64,000 nt of DNA from Flavobacterium hankyongi (GTDB lineage Bacteria; Bacteroidota; Bacteroidia; Flavobacteriales; Flavobacteriaceae). How positions within the stretch are numbered: the stretch's first letter is position 1; each line of letters opens with the position of its first letter. The stretch is taken from assembly GCF_036840915.1 (NCBI RefSeq), contig NZ_CP085725.1, positions 2,790,001-2,854,000 of the forward strand. The letters run 5' to 3'. Shown here in pieces: positions 7,010 through 19,099 of this stretch. The notes beneath the pieces are model-generated. The model saw only the letters and a list, made by a program, of their open reading frames with translations, searched no databases and was not told the origin of the DNA. The translations under genes and the position numbers were made by a program.

Positions 7010-10000
7010 GTGAACAAACTTGCATTTTCCATATACAACGCATCGGCGGGTTCAGGTAAAACCTATACTTTGGTTAAGGAATACCTTAAAATTGTGTTGA
7101 CTTCTCCTAAAGATGACGCCTATAAAAGTATCTTGGCCATAACTTTTACAAATAAGGCTGTTCAAGAAATGAAAAGTCGAATTGTTGATAGTTTGTATGA
7201 TTTTACAAAAGATCAGCCTTCCTTGAAAGCCTTGTCTTTAATGCAAGACTTGTCTAGAGATACAGGTCTTAATTTAGTTGAAATCACTACTAAGGCTAAA
7301 TCAATCATCAAGAATATCATTCACAATTATGCAGCTTTCGATATTTCGACCATAGATAAATTTACGCACAAAGTTATTCGCTCGTTTGCTTTAGATTTAG
7401 ATTTGCCAATCACTTTTGATGTTTCACTGGATACTGAAAATCTATTACAAGAAGCTGTTGATGCAATTATTGCTGAAGCTGGGAATGATGAGGTTTTAAC
7501 AAAGCTTCTTGTGGATTTTACCATGGAAAAAACAGATGATAATAAATCTTGGGATGTTTCTGGAGAAATATTTAATGCAGGGAAATTAGTGCTTAATGAA
7601 AATTATAGAGAAGAAGTCCTTTCATTACAAGAAAAAACTATTCCTGATTTCATAAGGCTAAAATTTAAACTAAATGAATTTTGTAAGCAACTTGATGATG
7701 AGACCAAAGGTTTGGCAACTGATCTTTTAGAGTTAATTAATAAAAGAGGGATTGATTTAAAATCTTTTTCTAGAGCTACATTTCCAAATCACTTGCAAAG
7801 TATTAGTGAAAGTAGATTTAATCCAAACAATAAAACTTTTCATGAGTTTGATGATATTCAAATAAACAAAGGGGCAAAAGACAAAGAAATTATTGAGTCT
7901 TTAATTCCTGAAATGCTGTCTCAACTTAAAATAATTTATCAAAAGTTTGAAAAGAAGTCTTTTTATGAAGCTTTCTTAAAAAATATTACACCGCTTTCCT
8001 TGTTGAATACCATTAACAATAAGTTGAAGGACATTCAAGAAGAGCAAAACATTTTGTCAATAGCCGAATTTAATAAGCTTATTTATGACCAAATTAAAAA
8101 GCAACCTGCTCCATTCATTTATGAACGTTTGGGTGAACGATACAAGCACTTCTTTATAGATGAATTTCAGGATACTTCACAAATGCAATGGGAGAATTTA
8201 ATTCCGTTGATAGATAATGCGTTGTCGAGTGAAGACTTGCAAGGCGTAAAAGGTTCTTTGCTCATTGTTGGAGATCCTAAACAATCTATTTACAGATGGC
8301 GTGGAGGAAAAGCTGAACAGTTTATTAACTTAACAAAGGACGAAAATCCATTTAGTAATAAGGATAAAAAGATTTTTGACCTTGAGCGTAACTATAGAAG
8401 TTATGATGAGGTTATTAATTTTAATAACGATTTTTTTAAATTTCTATCTCATAAATTCGAAAATGAAGATTATAAGAAGCTTTATTTAGAAAAAAGTTTT
8501 CAACTCAGTAATGACAAGAAAGGAGGTTTTGTAAATATTTCTTTTTTACCTTCTGTTGAAAATAGTGATGAGGTTGATGAATCAGAAGAACTGACTACTG
8601 ATGATTTATATCTTCAAAAAACACTTGAAACCATTCATGGTGTAAAGCGACAAGGTTTTTCTTTGAATGAAATTGTTTTGTTGGTGCGGAATAATAAACA
8701 CGGAGTGTTATTGGCAAATTATTTGACTGAAAATAATGTTCAAGTAATATCATCAGAAAGTTTATTGATACAATCTTCAAGCGAAGTGCAGTATTTACTT
8801 CATATGCTAGGTTATCTTAATGATGTAAAAGATAAAGAGTCGCTAGCTCAAGTCTTGTATTATTTTTCTAAAAATAGAATCAAAACAGCTCAACCTCATG
8901 ATTTTATAGTTAAAGGAATTTCATTCGAAAAACAAGACGAACTTCAGTCGTGGTTAAATTCTTTTGGAATTGAGTTAAATTTTCAAGCTATTAAAAAGAA
9001 ATCGCTTTTTGAAGTTGTTGAAACCTTAATTTATAAAGGGATTTTGCCTGAAAATAACAATGCTTACGTTCAGTTTTTTCTAGATATTGTTTTGGAAAGA
9101 GATGTAAAGTATCAAATGAGTATTGGTGATTTTCTTGATTTTTGGAATAAAAGCGGTTCTAAATTTAGTGTTCCTGCTAATGAAAATTCAGACGCAATAA
9201 GAATCATGACTATTCATAAATCGAAAGGGCTAGAATTCCCTGTGGTTATTTTTCCTTTTGCCGAAGAAAGTTACAGTGCAAATAAAGGAGAAAAGCTTTG
9301 GATAGATGCAAATGAGGAAATAGAGTTTGATAAATTTTTAGTCGACAAATCGAGTAATGTTTTACGTTATGGAGAAGTAGCTGTTGAAACCTATAATCAA
9401 AAAGAACAGGAAAAATTATTAGACAATATTAATGTCTTATATGTGGCTTTAACAAGAGCCGAAGAACAATTACATATAATTTCGTCTGTAAAAGAAAGGA
9501 ATAAAAAAGGAGAATTACCCAATAACCTTGCTTCATATTTTATTGAGTTCTTAGAATTAAATAGCAATTTCAATTCAGAAAAAATAGGATATGATTTTGG
9601 TAATTCTGAAAGAATTTCTCTGCCCAAACCAAGAGAAGAAACGCAGGAGTTTATTAAAAATAATGAATCGATTATAAAACCAGAGTCGATAAAAATCGCA
9701 CAGCGTGAAGCGCTTATGTGGGGGACACATCAACAGGAAGCAATCGAATTTGGTAACGTTATGCATAAAGTGTTGTCTTTCGTTGAAACAAATAACGATG
9801 TTGATCTGGCTATTTTAAAAGCTGTAGAAAATGGTTTGATTTCAGAAGATCAAAAAGAGTTGGTTTTTAATAGTCTTTCGAAAATTGTAAATCATGCAAG
9901 CCTTTCAGACTTTTTTACAGAAGGAGGAAGAGTGTTGAACGAAGTCAGTATTTTAAGAAGTGATGCGTCAACAATAATTCCAGACAGAATTGTAATTAGA

Positions 10001-10162
10001 GAAAATACAGCTTATTTGTTGGACTATAAGACGGGAGTACATAATCAAAAATATGTGACTCAAATAACAGAGTACGAAAACGTACTCAAAGAAATGGGAT
10101 ACCAAGTCAGTAAAAAAGCTCTTGTATATATAGGAGAAAAAATAGAAGTGGTACATTTGTAA
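7010..10162 (+). CDS. addA: AddA-type UvrD helicase with C-terminal nuclease domain
   Basis: This is the helicase-nuclease subunit of the AddAB/RexAB double-strand-break resection complex, the counterpart of RecBCD. SF1 motifs appear in order: Walker A ASAGSGKT (residues 11-18), motif [12 protein letters not shown] (about 382), motif [17 protein letters not shown], motif [13 protein letters not shown] and motif [15 protein letters not shown]-(D/E)XK nuclease motif LLDYKTG is near residue 1003. The start is GTG at 7010; the next residues form the Walker strand, so no later start works. The 1050-aa length fits. Its partner addB lies 2.8 kb downstream, separated by kbl and an ompA gene. Confidence 0.9.
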   Translation: MNKLAFSIYNASAGSGKTYTLVKEYLKIVLTSPKDDAYKSILAITFTNKAVQEMKSRIVDSLYDFTKDQPSLKALSLMQDLSRDTGLNLVEITTKAKSIIKNIIHNYAAFDISTIDKFTHKVIRSFALDLDLPITFDVSLDTENLLQEAVDAIIAEAGNDEVLTKLLVDFTMEKTDDNKSWDVSGEIFNAGKLVLNENYREEVLSLQEKTIPDFIRLKFKLNEFCKQLDDETKGLATDLLELINKRGIDLKSFSRATFPNHLQSISESRFNPNNKTFHEFDDIQINKGAKDKEIIESLIPEMLSQLKIIYQKFEKKSFYEAFLKNITPLSLLNTINNKLKDIQEEQNILSIAEFNKLIYDQIKKQPAPFIYERLGERYKHFFIDEFQDTSQMQWENLIPLIDNALSSEDLQGVKGSLLIVGDPKQSIYRWRGGKAEQFINLTKDENPFSNKDKKIFDLERNYRSYDEVINFNNDFFKFLSHKFENEDYKKLYLEKSFQLSNDKKGGFVNISFLPSVENSDEVDESEELTTDDLYLQKTLETIHGVKRQGFSLNEIVLLVRNNKHGVLLANYLTENNVQVISSESLLIQSSSEVQYLLHMLGYLNDVKDKESLAQVLYYFSKNRIKTAQPHDFIVKGISFEKQDELQSWLNSFGIELNFQAIKKKSLFEVVETLIYKGILPENNNAYVQFFLDIVLERDVKYQMSIGDFLDFWNKSGSKFSVPANENSDAIRIMTIHKSKGLEFPVVIFPFAEESYSANKGEKLWIDANEEIEFDKFLVDKSSNVLRYGEVAVETYNQKEQEKLLDNINVLYVALTRAEEQLHIISSVKERNKKGELPNNLASYFIEFLELNSNFNSEKIGYDFGNSERISLPKPREETQEFIKNNESIIKPESIKIAQREALMWGTHQQEAIEFGNVMHKVLSFVETNNDVDLAILKAVENGLISEDQKELVFNSLSKIVNHASLSDFFTEGGRVLNEVSILRSDASTIIPDRIVIRENTAYLLDYKTGVHNQKYVTQITEYENVLKEMGYQVSKKALVYIGEKIEVVHL

Positions 10163-10187
10163 AAATTCAAAACAAACTCATAATAGT

Positions 10188-11384
10188 ATGTACGGAAAAA
10201 TTAAACAACACTTACAAAATGAACTGAATGCTATTCAGGAAAATGGATTATATAAAAAAGAACGTATTATCACTTCACCTCAAGGCGCAGAGATTGTCGT
10301 TAATGGAGAAACGGTTTTAAATTTTTGTGCCAATAATTATTTAGGATTGTCATCTCACCCCGAAGTTGTTCAAGCTGCAAAGGACGCTTTGGATACTCAT
10401 GGATTTGGAATGTCTTCTGTTCGTTTTATTTGCGGAACACAAGATATTCATAAAAAATTAGAAGAAACCATTGCAAAGTTCTATGGAACAGAAGATACTA
10501 TTTTGTACGCCGCAGCATTTGATGCAAATGGTGGAGTATTCGAACCTTTATTAGGTGAAGAAGATTGTATTATTTCGGACAGTTTAAATCATGCTTCTAT
10601 AATTGATGGAGTTCGTTTGTGTAAAGCGGCACGTTATCGTTATGAAAATAATAATATGGCTGACTTAGAGGAACAACTTAAAAAAGCTACTGAAGCAGGT
10701 CATCGTTTCAAGTTAATTGTGACAGATGGTGTTTTTTCTATGGATGGTTTAGTCGCGCCATTGGATAAAATTTGTGATTTAGCTGATAAGTACGACGCAA
10801 TGGTGATGGTCGATGAATGTCACGCTGCTGGATTCATTGGAGCAACAGGAAAAGGTACGCTTGAAGCTAAAAATGTTATGGGTCGAGTAGATATTATTAC
10901 AGGGACTTTAGGAAAAGCTTTGGGAGGTGCAATGGGTGGTTATACAACTGCTAAAAAAGAAATTATTGAGATTTTACGTCAAAGATCACGTCCGTATTTG
11001 TTTTCTAACTCTTTGGCACCTTCAATTGTTGGAGCGTCTTTAAAAGTTTTCGAATTGTTGGAAAAAGACACAACATTGCGAGATAAATTAGAATGGAATA
11101 CTAATTATTTTAAAGATGGTATGAAAAAGGCTGGATTTGATATAATTGATGGAGATTCAGCTATAGTTCCTGTAATGTTATATGATGCAAAGCTTTCTCA
11201 AATTATGGCTGATGAGCTTCTAAAGAAAGGGATTTATGTAATTGGATTTTTCTTTCCAGTAGTTCCAAAAGACAAAGCAAGAATTAGAGTTCAGCTTTCA
11301 GCGGGACATTCAAAAGAGCATTTAGATAAAGCTATAGAGGCTTTTATAGAGGTTGGAAAGAGCCTAAATATTATAAAAAATTGA
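10188..11384 (+). CDS. kbl: Glycine C-acetyltransferase (2-amino-3-ketobutyrate CoA ligase)
   Basis: Kbl is a PLP enzyme of the alpha-oxoamine synthase family that converts 2-amino-3-ketobutyrate and CoA to glycine and acetyl-CoA in threonine breakdown. The PLP lysine is Lys243 in [15 protein letters not shown], close to its position in the E. coli enzyme. [11 protein letters not shown] carries the cofactor Asp and His. The 398 aa match the family length. No threonine dehydrogenase gene is adjacent, so the related 8-amino-7-oxononanoate synthase activity cannot be strictly excluded, but the [14 protein letters not shown] start is typical of Kbl. Confidence 0.93.
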   Translation: MYGKIKQHLQNELNAIQENGLYKKERIITSPQGAEIVVNGETVLNFCANNYLGLSSHPEVVQAAKDALDTHGFGMSSVRFICGTQDIHKKLEETIAKFYGTEDTILYAAAFDANGGVFEPLLGEEDCIISDSLNHASIIDGVRLCKAARYRYENNNMADLEEQLKKATEAGHRFKLIVTDGVFSMDGLVAPLDKICDLADKYDAMVMVDECHAAGFIGATGKGTLEAKNVMGRVDIITGTLGKALGGAMGGYTTAKKEIIEILRQRSRPYLFSNSLAPSIVGASLKVFELLEKDTTLRDKLEWNTNYFKDGMKKAGFDIIDGDSAIVPVMLYDAKLSQIMADELLKKGIYVIGFFFPVVPKDKARIRVQLSAGHSKEHLDKAIEAFIEVGKSLNIIKN

Positions 11385-11422
11385 TTTTTTTATCAATTTT
11401 AGCCTTTTTTTTAACAATTCAT

Positions 11423-11453
11423 TTTGTAATTAATTATTTACCTCTTACTTTTG
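11423..11453 (+). promoter_or_regulatory. Bacteroidota-type promoter for the OmpA-family gene
   Basis: TTTG (11423-11426), a 19-bp spacer and TACTTTTG (11446-11453) give an exact -33/-7 pair. A start near 11459 leaves about a 30-nt leader before the ATG at 11489. The promoter position argues against the upstream in-frame start at 11381. Confidence 0.75.
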
Positions 11454-11488
11454 TCACAATAACGTATTGTAATCAAATAAAATTAAGT

Positions 11489-12907
11489 ATGAAACATCTT
11501 AACAAACTTTTTGTTTCCATGTTGATGGTAGCTGGTTTGAGTGCTAACGCACAAAGCAGTGATAATCCGTGGGCAATATCTTTCGGAGCTAATGCAGTAG
11601 ACACTAGAACTAGTGCGGGTGTGAAAGATGCAAATATTAAAGACCACTTTTCACAATTTTTTAATGTTAAAGAAAACTGGAACATTATTCCTTCAGTTTC
11701 TTATTTAACTGTTTCAAGAAATGTTGGTGGAAATTTCTCAGTAGGTGTTACTGGGTCAGTTAACAAAATTTCTAAATGGGTTAACTGGGTTGGTCCTTCT
11801 GCAAACTCTGTAGAGACATTTAATCCTGGTGATTTAATGTACTACGGTGCTGATGCTAAAGTGGCGTACAGCTTAAAAAACTTAATCGGAATCAAATGGT
11901 TTGATCCTTCAGTTCATATTGGTGGAGGTTATACTTGGTTAGATAAGCAATCAGCAGGGAATGCTAATGCTGGAGCTGGTTTAACATTTTGGTTTACTGA
12001 GCAAGTAGGTTTATCATTAAGCTCAACTTATAAAAAAGCATTTACTGATAGAAATAATACGGATGGTTCGTTAGATGTTCCTTCAGTATTCCAACACATG
12101 GCTGGTCTTACTTTTCAATTCGGAGGTAAAGATACAGATAATGACGGTATCTACGATAAAGATGATGCTTGTCCAGATGTTAAAGGTTTGAAAGAATTCC
12201 AAGGTTGTCCTGATACAGACGGTGACGGTATTCAAGATAAAGAAGACGGTTGTCCTGAGGTAGCTGGTCCAAAAGAATTAAACGGTTGTCCTGACACTGA
12301 TGGTGATGGTATTGCTGATAAAGATGATGCTTGTCCTGAAGTTGCTGGTTTAGCTAACTTACAAGGTTGTCCTGATGCTGACGGTGACGGTGTTGCAGAC
12401 AAAAATGATAAATGTCCTACTGTAGCAGGTCCTAGAGATAACGGTGGTTGTCCATGGCCAGATACTGATGGTGACTCAGTTCTTGACAAAGATGACAAAT
12501 GTCCAGATGTTAAAGGTACTGTAGCTAATAATGGTTGTCCTGAAGTGAGCGAAGACGTAATGAAAAAATTAAACGACTACGCTAAAACTATCTTATTTGA
12601 TACTAATAAAGCTACTTTCCAACAAAGAACTTTCCCTGTGTTACAAGCTATGGTTGCTATCTTAAAAGAGTACCCATCTTCTAACTTCTCTATCGAAGGT
12701 CACACAGATTCAGATGGTAAAGATACTGCTAACCAAAAATTATCAGAAATTAGAGCTGCTGCTGTTGTTACTTACTTAGTAGAAAACGGTATTGAAGCTT
12801 CAAGATTATCTTCTGCTGGTTTTGGTGAGTCTAAACCAATCGCTTCTAACAAAACTAAAGCTGGTAAAGCTCAAAATAGAAGAGTTGAAGTGAAATTAGT
12901 AAAATAA
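11489..12907 (+). CDS. OmpA-family outer membrane protein with thrombospondin type 3 repeats
   Basis: The ATG at 11489 gives [22 protein letters not shown], a signal peptide ending in ANA-Q. Residues about 25-210 form a predicted outer-membrane beta-barrel. Residues about 215-335 hold five calcium-binding thrombospondin type 3 units of the form DTDGDGIxDKxDxCP. Residues about 340-470 are a peptidoglycan-binding OmpA domain ([29 protein letters not shown]). This is the usual abundant flavobacterial porin/anchor protein of about 470 aa. Codon use is noticeably biased toward preferred codons, as expected for high expression. It has its own promoter and terminator. Confidence 0.93.
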   Translation: MKHLNKLFVSMLMVAGLSANAQSSDNPWAISFGANAVDTRTSAGVKDANIKDHFSQFFNVKENWNIIPSVSYLTVSRNVGGNFSVGVTGSVNKISKWVNWVGPSANSVETFNPGDLMYYGADAKVAYSLKNLIGIKWFDPSVHIGGGYTWLDKQSAGNANAGAGLTFWFTEQVGLSLSSTYKKAFTDRNNTDGSLDVPSVFQHMAGLTFQFGGKDTDNDGIYDKDDACPDVKGLKEFQGCPDTDGDGIQDKEDGCPEVAGPKELNGCPDTDGDGIADKDDACPEVAGLANLQGCPDADGDGVADKNDKCPTVAGPRDNGGCPWPDTDGDSVLDKDDKCPDVKGTVANNGCPEVSEDVMKKLNDYAKTILFDTNKATFQQRTFPVLQAMVAILKEYPSSNFSIEGHTDSDGKDTANQKLSEIRAAAVVTYLVENGIEASRLSSAGFGESKPIASNKTKAGKAQNRRVEVKLVK

Positions 12908-12930
12908 TTTCTTAAGAAATAAATTCTTTA

Positions 12931-12960
12931 AAACGCTCCGATTAGTCGGAGCGTTTTTTT
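12931..12960 (+). terminator. Terminator after the OmpA-family gene
   Basis: AAACGCTCCGA and GTCGGAGCGTTT pair in a G/C-rich stem around a short TTA loop, ending in seven T. addB starts 12 bp later, so read-through probably supplies its expression. Confidence 0.9.
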
Positions 12961-12971
12961 ATTTTTATAAA

Positions 12972-15736
12972 ATGACTCAAGCTTCCTTTTTAGATAAACT
13001 AGCCAATTATATTGTCAATGAAAGGCAATATTCTTTTTCAGATATCATTATTGTTTTACCTAATAAAAGAGCCAAAATATTTTTATTGGAATCTTTTAAA
13101 AAGCATTTGAAAGATTACTTTTTTGCTCCAAAAATAGTAAGTGTTGAAGATTTTGTTCAAGAAATTTCTGGAGTAAGAAACATCGATAACGTTGAGTTAT
13201 TGTTTGAGTTTTTTGAAGTTTATTCATCTCTTACAGTATCAGATAAAAGACAAGATTTTGAACAATTTGCAAATTGGGCAAAAACGCTATTGCAAGATTT
13301 TAATGAAATTGATCGTTATCTTATAAATCCTGATTATGTTTTCTCTTATCTAAAGGATATTGAAGTTCTTAAAAGATGGGATTTATCTCCAAATAATACT
13401 ACCGAAATTATAGACAAGCAACTTGAGTTTTGGGATTGCTTGCCAAATTATTACAGCAAATTTTACAATCATCTTCTAGAAAAAAAATAGGATATCAAGG
13501 GCTTATTTATAGGGAAGCTGTGAAAAATATTGAGGTATTTTCGTCTATGATGAAAGAAAATAAAGTTGTTTTTGCTGGATTCAACGCATTAAATCAAGCT
13601 GAGGAAAAAATAATTCAACATTTGATTTCCCAAAATAAAGCAGAAATTCTTTGGGATATTGATGAGGTCTTTCTGAGGGATACACATCATGATGCTGGCC
13701 TATTCGCAAGAAGATTTAAAGACCAATGGAACTATTATAATACAAATCAGTTTCAGTGGATAGTTAATGAATTTTCTAAAGAGAAAAACATTGAGATAAT
13801 TGGTACTTCAAAATCAATTGGTCAGGCAAAAATTGTATCACAAATTATAGAAGAAAAATCCGCCGATCTTTCTATAGATAATTTAAGTAAAGTAGCTTTA
13901 GTCCTTGGTGATGAAAATTTATTGATTCCAGTTCTGCATTCTTTGCCTTCAACTGTTGGGAGTTTAAATATTACTATGGGTTATTCAAGTAAAAATAATC
14001 CAGTACAAATTCTAGTTGCTAAATTGTTTAAAATGCATAGTCATGCATTAAAAAGAAATTCTGAAAGTTATCTTTTTTATTATAAAGATGTTTTGGAACT
14101 TCTCTCAAATCCAATCATTGAGACTTATGTTAATGCATCAGATTTAATTAACCTGATTAAAAAGAATAACTACACATTCATAACACATAATAGGGTAACA
14201 AGCCTTAAGGAAGATAGAAACATTTTTTTTAATATAATCTTTAAGAAATGGGATGAAAAACCTCTCGAAATTCTTCAAAACATAAAAGAATTATTATTGT
14301 TGATTAAAGATGAGCTTAATCATGAAAAAGAAGAAGATAAACTGGTTAAAACTTTTCTTTATTCTATTTTCAAAACAATAAATCAATTGATGTCATACTG
14401 CTCGAAGAATAGTTATGTGAACTCAGTTGAAATACTTCAAAGTCTCTATAAACAAGTTGTTGATTTAAGTGAAGTGTCTTTTGAAGGAGAACCACTGTTA
14501 GGTTTACAAGTTATGGGGGTTTTAGAAAGTCGTGTTTTAGATTTTGAAACCGTTATAATTACGTCAATGAATGAAGGCAAATTCCCTTCGGGGAAGTCTA
14601 ATAATTCGTTTATCCCGTATGATATAAAACGAGAAATTGGATTGCCTACATTTAAAGAAAAAGATGCTATTTATTCATATCATTTTTACCATTTATTACT
14701 TAGAGCAAAAAATATTTATTTACTATACAATACAGAAAATGAAGGTTTAGATGGAGGAGAAAAAAGTAGATTTATTACACAATTGGAAGTTGAGAAAAGA
14801 AACAGTCATACTATTTCACATCGAATAATTCAGCCATTTATTCCTAATATTGCCTATCAAAGTATGGAGATTGGTAAAACGGAATTGGTTTTACAGCGTC
14901 TCAAACAAATTGCAACTGAAAAAGGTTTTTCTCCATCAGCTTTAACAACTTATATTCGTAATCCTATTCAATTTTATTTTCAAAGAGTATTATCGATAAG
15001 AGAAGTTGAGGAAGTTGAGGAGAATATTGCTCTAAACACTTTAGGAACAATCATTCATGGTGCTTTAGAAGAATTATATAAGCCTTATTTAAACCAATTT
15101 TTATCAGTTAATATAATTGACCAAATGATTGCTTCGGCAAATAATGAAATTGAAAAACAATTTAAAGAAGTTTATAAGGAAGGAGAGATAAAAAAAGGTA
15201 AAAATCTACTAGCTTTTGAAGTTGCTAAACGTAATATTTATAATTTTTTAAACGATGAAAAAAAGACAATTGAAAACGGTGACGCTGTAAAAATTCTTGG
15301 TTTAGAAGTTTCACTTGAAAGATATTTGGATGACGCTCGATTACCATATCCTGTAAAAATTGCTGGTAATGTTGATCGAATTGAAATTCGAAATGCTAAA
15401 TTAAGAATCATAGATTATAAAACTGGGAAAGTAGAAGCGAGAAGTCTTCAATTAAAAGACTGGACTGGACTTACCACAGATATAAAAAACGATAAAATTA
15501 TTCAGCTTTTATGTTATGCTTTTATGTTTGAAGAGAAAGCTAAAGATCTTGAAGTTGAAGTAGGAATTGTGTCTTTTAAAAATATGAAATCAGGTTTTAT
15601 GCCTTTTGGGATTAAAGAAGGAAGAGAACTTGATTCGAAAATAACTTCTGACACATTAGAAGACTTTAAAAAGGAACTTATAGAACTAATTTTGGAGATT
15701 TTGAATCCTGAAATTGATTTCAAAGAGAACGTTTAA
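12972..15736 (+). pseudogene. addB: AddB-like PD-(D/E)XK nuclease subunit, split by a frameshift at an A8 run
   Basis: Two overlapping frames make one protein. The first (12972-13490, 172 aa) ends in NHLLEKK-stop. The second continues as IGYQGLIYREAV in another frame. The break is the run of eight A at 13480-13487; nine A would restore one 921-aa chain. It resembles AddB: an inactivated helicase-like core and a C-terminal nuclease with LRIIDYKTG near residue 812. It would pair with addA upstream. Intact coding downstream argues for a recent mutation, a sequencing error, or expression by slippage at A AAA AAA. The last 4 bases overlap the convergent hydrolase gene. Confidence 0.85.
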
Positions 15737-16515
15737 ATTTTTTTAAAGAAATCCAATAAAATAGCTTCTAAAATATCTTGATTTTCAATATGACTCATAT
15801 GGCCATCAGGTAAGTTAACTAGCTCGACAGAAGTACCTTCAATTTGAGAAATGTTATCTTCATAGTTTAATACAGGATCTTTTTTGCCCAAAATTAAAAG
15901 AATAGGAAAAGTAGCTTGGTGTAAAATAAACTCCCTGTCCTTTCTTGCCTTCATTCCTTCTAATGCAGAAATGATGCCCTGTAAAGGAGTTTTTAGAGCT
16001 TCTTGCTTTACAGCTTCAATCTCATCAGCTAACTTTTCGCGGTTCTCTTCACAAAATAAATTAGCAATCGACATGCCTATAAAAACAGAGGGATTTTGCT
16101 TTACGGCTTTAATGGCACGCATTCGGTTTAATTTACGTTCGTTACTGTCTTCTTTTGATGTAGAATTGAGTAAAACAATTCCTTTTACCATGTCAGAATA
16201 TAATTCGGCAAAAGCTAGAGAAACATAACCACCCATCGAATGGCCTACAAATATTGCTTCAGAAATATTTAATTCATAAAGGACAGCATGAACTGCATCA
16301 GCCATATCCTCCATGGTGTGCATATAACTCATGTTTTCGGTCTGGCCATGTCCAAGTAAATCGATAGTAATTACTTGGTGGTTTTTAGCAAAATCATTAA
16401 TGTAGAAATTCCACATTGTCGAATTTTCTAAAAAACCATGAAGTAAAACAAGAGCTGTGCCTTTCCCTTTTGTAGAATAAGCTACATTGATATTTTTATA
16501 ATTAATTGTATTCAC
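15733..16515 (-). CDS. Alpha/beta hydrolase
   Basis: A 260-aa cytoplasmic alpha/beta-hydrolase fold protein with oxyanion HGF (LVLLHGFLENSTMW), nucleophile Ser93 in VGHSMGGYVS, an acidic residue in GKKDPVLNYEDN and the catalytic His in the DGHMSHIEN region. Esterase, lipase or MenH/BioH-like roles are all possible; the substrate is unknown. It starts 3 bp after the restored stop of the DUF2891 gene, which indicates an operon. Its 3' end overlaps addB by 4 bp. Confidence 0.87.
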   Translation of the reverse strand: MNTINYKNINVAYSTKGKGTALVLLHGFLENSTMWNFYINDFAKNHQVITIDLLGHGQTENMSYMHTMEDMADAVHAVLYELNISEAIFVGHSMGGYVSLAFAELYSDMVKGIVLLNSTSKEDSNERKLNRMRAIKAVKQNPSVFIGMSIANLFCEENREKLADEIEAVKQEALKTPLQGIISALEGMKARKDREFILHQATFPILLILGKKDPVLNYEDNISQIEGTSVELVNLPDGHMSHIENQDILEAILLDFFKKI

Positions 16516-16518
16516 AAA

Positions 16519-17576
16519 TTATTTTATTGAAAGTGCAAAAATAGCAAATGATGCTAACCAATGTTCACCTCCATATCCACTATTAAATAAAACATTTAAG
16601 GATTTATTGATGAACTCTTGAGCAGTTGTCTCAAATCTTTTCTTAACAGGATTGTTTTTAGGAAGGTTTTTGGCAATGTTTTTCTGTTCCAAGCTCTACT
16701 AAATGAAAGTCCGTCTAAATGAACAATCTGGTAGTCATTTCGGTCACTAACAGTGGGTGCTTGACAGATTCTTTCAAACCCTTTTTTAGTGTAAAATTTT
16801 TTGAACCATTTTTCAAATTCTTCTGGCGACAATATGCGAGTCATTAAATCGGCTGACTGTAAACTAGGTGAAAAAAAATCGCTCCCGTCCGGTTCTAGAT
16901 GAGCGGGAATCTCTTTGTTTGTTAAATAAAAATCTTTACTTTTTTTGATAATTAAATTTAAAAACTCAACTTCTTTTCTTGTTTTTGCCCAATCATAAGC
17001 AAAGCATAATCCAAAAGCAGTGTTTGGATGAACTCCTGTTCTGTTTGGATAAGTCTGTTTGGGTAAAAACTCTTTCCAGATGGTTGTAATTTTTTGTGTT
17101 AAAGGCTGAAGTGACTCATGCCATTTTCTTCCCAAATCAGAATCCCATGTATAAAGTTCTTCATCTAATTTTAATAGCCATGCCCAACCATAAGTTCTTT
17201 CAAATCCTTTTGAAGCAGTATATTTCCCAAAATATTCCGCTTCCAGTACCATCTTATCTTTTTGAAATGAATTTTCTAAGATTTTAATTATTTCTTCTTT
17301 ATTTCCAATTTTAGGAAAATCTTTTAGTAGCTTAACTAACATCCAATGACCGTGGACGCTGCTATGCCAATCTAAACAGCCATAAAAAACAGGATGTAAT
17401 TCGTGAGGCAACATTTTAGCATCTTTTTCCCCATCTGCTAAATGAGAGGTTTTGTTAGGGAATTCTGAAGCGATACAATGCAAGGGCATTTTGCTTAACT
17501 TTAATGCTGTTTCTAAATTCAATTTTTGAGAATATGCAGTTAAAGAATATAATAATAAGAGTAGGAAGTATTTCAT
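16519..17576 (-). pseudogene. DUF2891 family protein, frameshifted near the C-terminus
   Basis: The protein has a signal peptide (MKYFLLLLLYSLTAYSQ) and the DUF2891 pattern: LPHELHPVFYGCLDWHSSVHGHW early, and LDGLSFSRAW late. The open frame stops at 16596 after unrelated residues. Another frame supplies the expected ending IAKNLPKNNP through GYGGEHWLASFAIFALSIK to a stop at 16519-16521. One extra A in the A5 run read on the minus strand (T5 at 16679-16683) restores 352 aa. The restored stop lies 3 bp before the hydrolase ATG, which supports one operon. Function is unknown; helical residues suggest an alpha/alpha toroid-like enzyme, which is inference. Confidence 0.82.
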
Positions 17577-17604
17577 GGCTGATTTTTAGGAAAATAAATT
17601 TATA

Positions 17605-17633
17605 AAAAAACACCTCATTATGAAGTGTTTTTT
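17605..17633 (-). terminator. Terminator downstream of the M24 aminopeptidase
   Basis: AAAAAACACCTCA and TGAAGTGTTTTTT form a stem with one mismatch around TTA. It separates pepP from the DUF2891-hydrolase unit on the same strand. Confidence 0.75.
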
Positions 17634-17656
17634 AATCTTTATTCTTTTGTTTAAAA

Positions 17657-18949
17657 TTATGAATTCATCAAACTCTCAATTTCATCAGCTTCAATAGGAA
17701 TATTACGCATTAAGTTGAACGGCTCTCCTTTTTCCTGAATTATCACATCATCCTCTAAACGAATTCCGAATCCTTCTGCTGGAATGTAAATTCCTGGTTC
17801 AACCGTGAATACCATATTAGATTGCATTGGTTCGTGTAATAATCCGTAATCATGTGTGTCTAAACCTAAGTGGTGAGAAGTGCCATGCATGAAATATTTT
17901 TTGTAAGCTGGCCAATCTGGATTTTCGTTTTGCACATCGGCTTTGTCAATTAATCCTAGTCCTAACAATTCAGAGGTCATAACTTTACCTACTTCAATAT
18001 GATATTGTTTCCAAAGTGTTCCAGGAACTAACATTTTAGTTGCTTCATTTTTAACATTTAAAACGGCGTTGTAAACAGCACGTTGTCTATCTGTAAATTT
18101 TCCTGAAACTGGAATGGTTCTGGTTAAGTCACTTGAATAATTTGCATATTCGGCACCAACATCAAGTAACAATAAATCACCTGCTTTACATTGTTGGTTG
18201 TTTTCTATGTAATGTAATACGTTAGCATTCTTTCCTGAAGCGATGATAGGAGTGTAAGCAAATCCTTTTGAACGGTTGCGTAAAAATTCGTGAGCAAGTT
18301 CTGCCTCAATTTCGTACTCCATTACATTGGGTTTAACGAAAGATAAAAGTCGGCGGATTCCTTTTTCGGTGATATTGCAAGCATTTTGAATCAAGTCAAG
18401 TTCTTCGCTTTCTTTAATTGAACGTAAGCGTTGTAAAATTGGATTCGATTTTTCTACTTTGTGAGCAGGATAATTTTCTTTCCACCACTTTACAAATCTT
18501 GCTTCACGCGTTTCAGTTTCAATTGTGGCACGATAATGTTCATTAGTATTAATGTACATTGTATCAGCGTAAGCCATAATTTCCTTTAATGTTTTGTGGA
18601 AATCTTGTAGCCAGATTACAGTTTTAATTCCTGAAACTTCAAATGCACGTTCTTTTGTTAGCTTTTCGCCTTCCCAAACAGCAATATGTTCATTAGTTTC
18701 TCTTAAAAATAAAATTTCTTTTAAGTGTTCATAAGGAGCATCAGGGAATAATAATAAAATACTTTCTTCTTGGTCAACGCCACTTAAATAAAATATGTCG
18801 CGGTGCTGTGCAAAGGGTAAAGTACTATCAGCAGAAACGGGGTAAATATCGTTTGAGTTAAATACAGCTACACTGTTGGATTTCATTTGTGCTGTAAATT
18901 TTGCTCTGTTTTTAATAAATAAATTGCGGTCTATTTGATGGTATTTCAT
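17657..18949 (-). CDS. pepP: Xaa-Pro aminopeptidase (M24B)
   Basis: This metallopeptidase removes an N-terminal residue preceding proline. An N-terminal creatinase-like domain (about 1-170) is followed by the pita-bread fold. The five metal ligands are seen in order: Asp in LLDVGAEY, Asp in YSSDLTRT, His in GTSHHLGLDTHD, Glu in FTVEPGIY and Glu in RLEDDV. The 430-aa length is normal. No signal peptide is present, so it acts in the cytoplasm. The divergent lipoprotein gene starts 150 bp away. Confidence 0.93.
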   Translation of the reverse strand: MKYHQIDRNLFIKNRAKFTAQMKSNSVAVFNSNDIYPVSADSTLPFAQHRDIFYLSGVDQEESILLLFPDAPYEHLKEILFLRETNEHIAVWEGEKLTKERAFEVSGIKTVIWLQDFHKTLKEIMAYADTMYINTNEHYRATIETETREARFVKWWKENYPAHKVEKSNPILQRLRSIKESEELDLIQNACNITEKGIRRLLSFVKPNVMEYEIEAELAHEFLRNRSKGFAYTPIIASGKNANVLHYIENNQQCKAGDLLLLDVGAEYANYSSDLTRTIPVSGKFTDRQRAVYNAVLNVKNEATKMLVPGTLWKQYHIEVGKVMTSELLGLGLIDKADVQNENPDWPAYKKYFMHGTSHHLGLDTHDYGLLHEPMQSNMVFTVEPGIYIPAEGFGIRLEDDVIIQEKGEPFNLMRNIPIEADEIESLMNS

Positions 18950-19099
18950 AATGAAATGAATTTATTAATAATGAATTTCAAATTTAGGGTTTTGAAGCTA
19001 AAAGTTATTAACTATTCTGTAAAATTAGCATTTAATTGGGATAATACTTTTTTTCACCTATTTTCGTTTTTAAATCTATCAACTCTAAACAAAAGCGTT

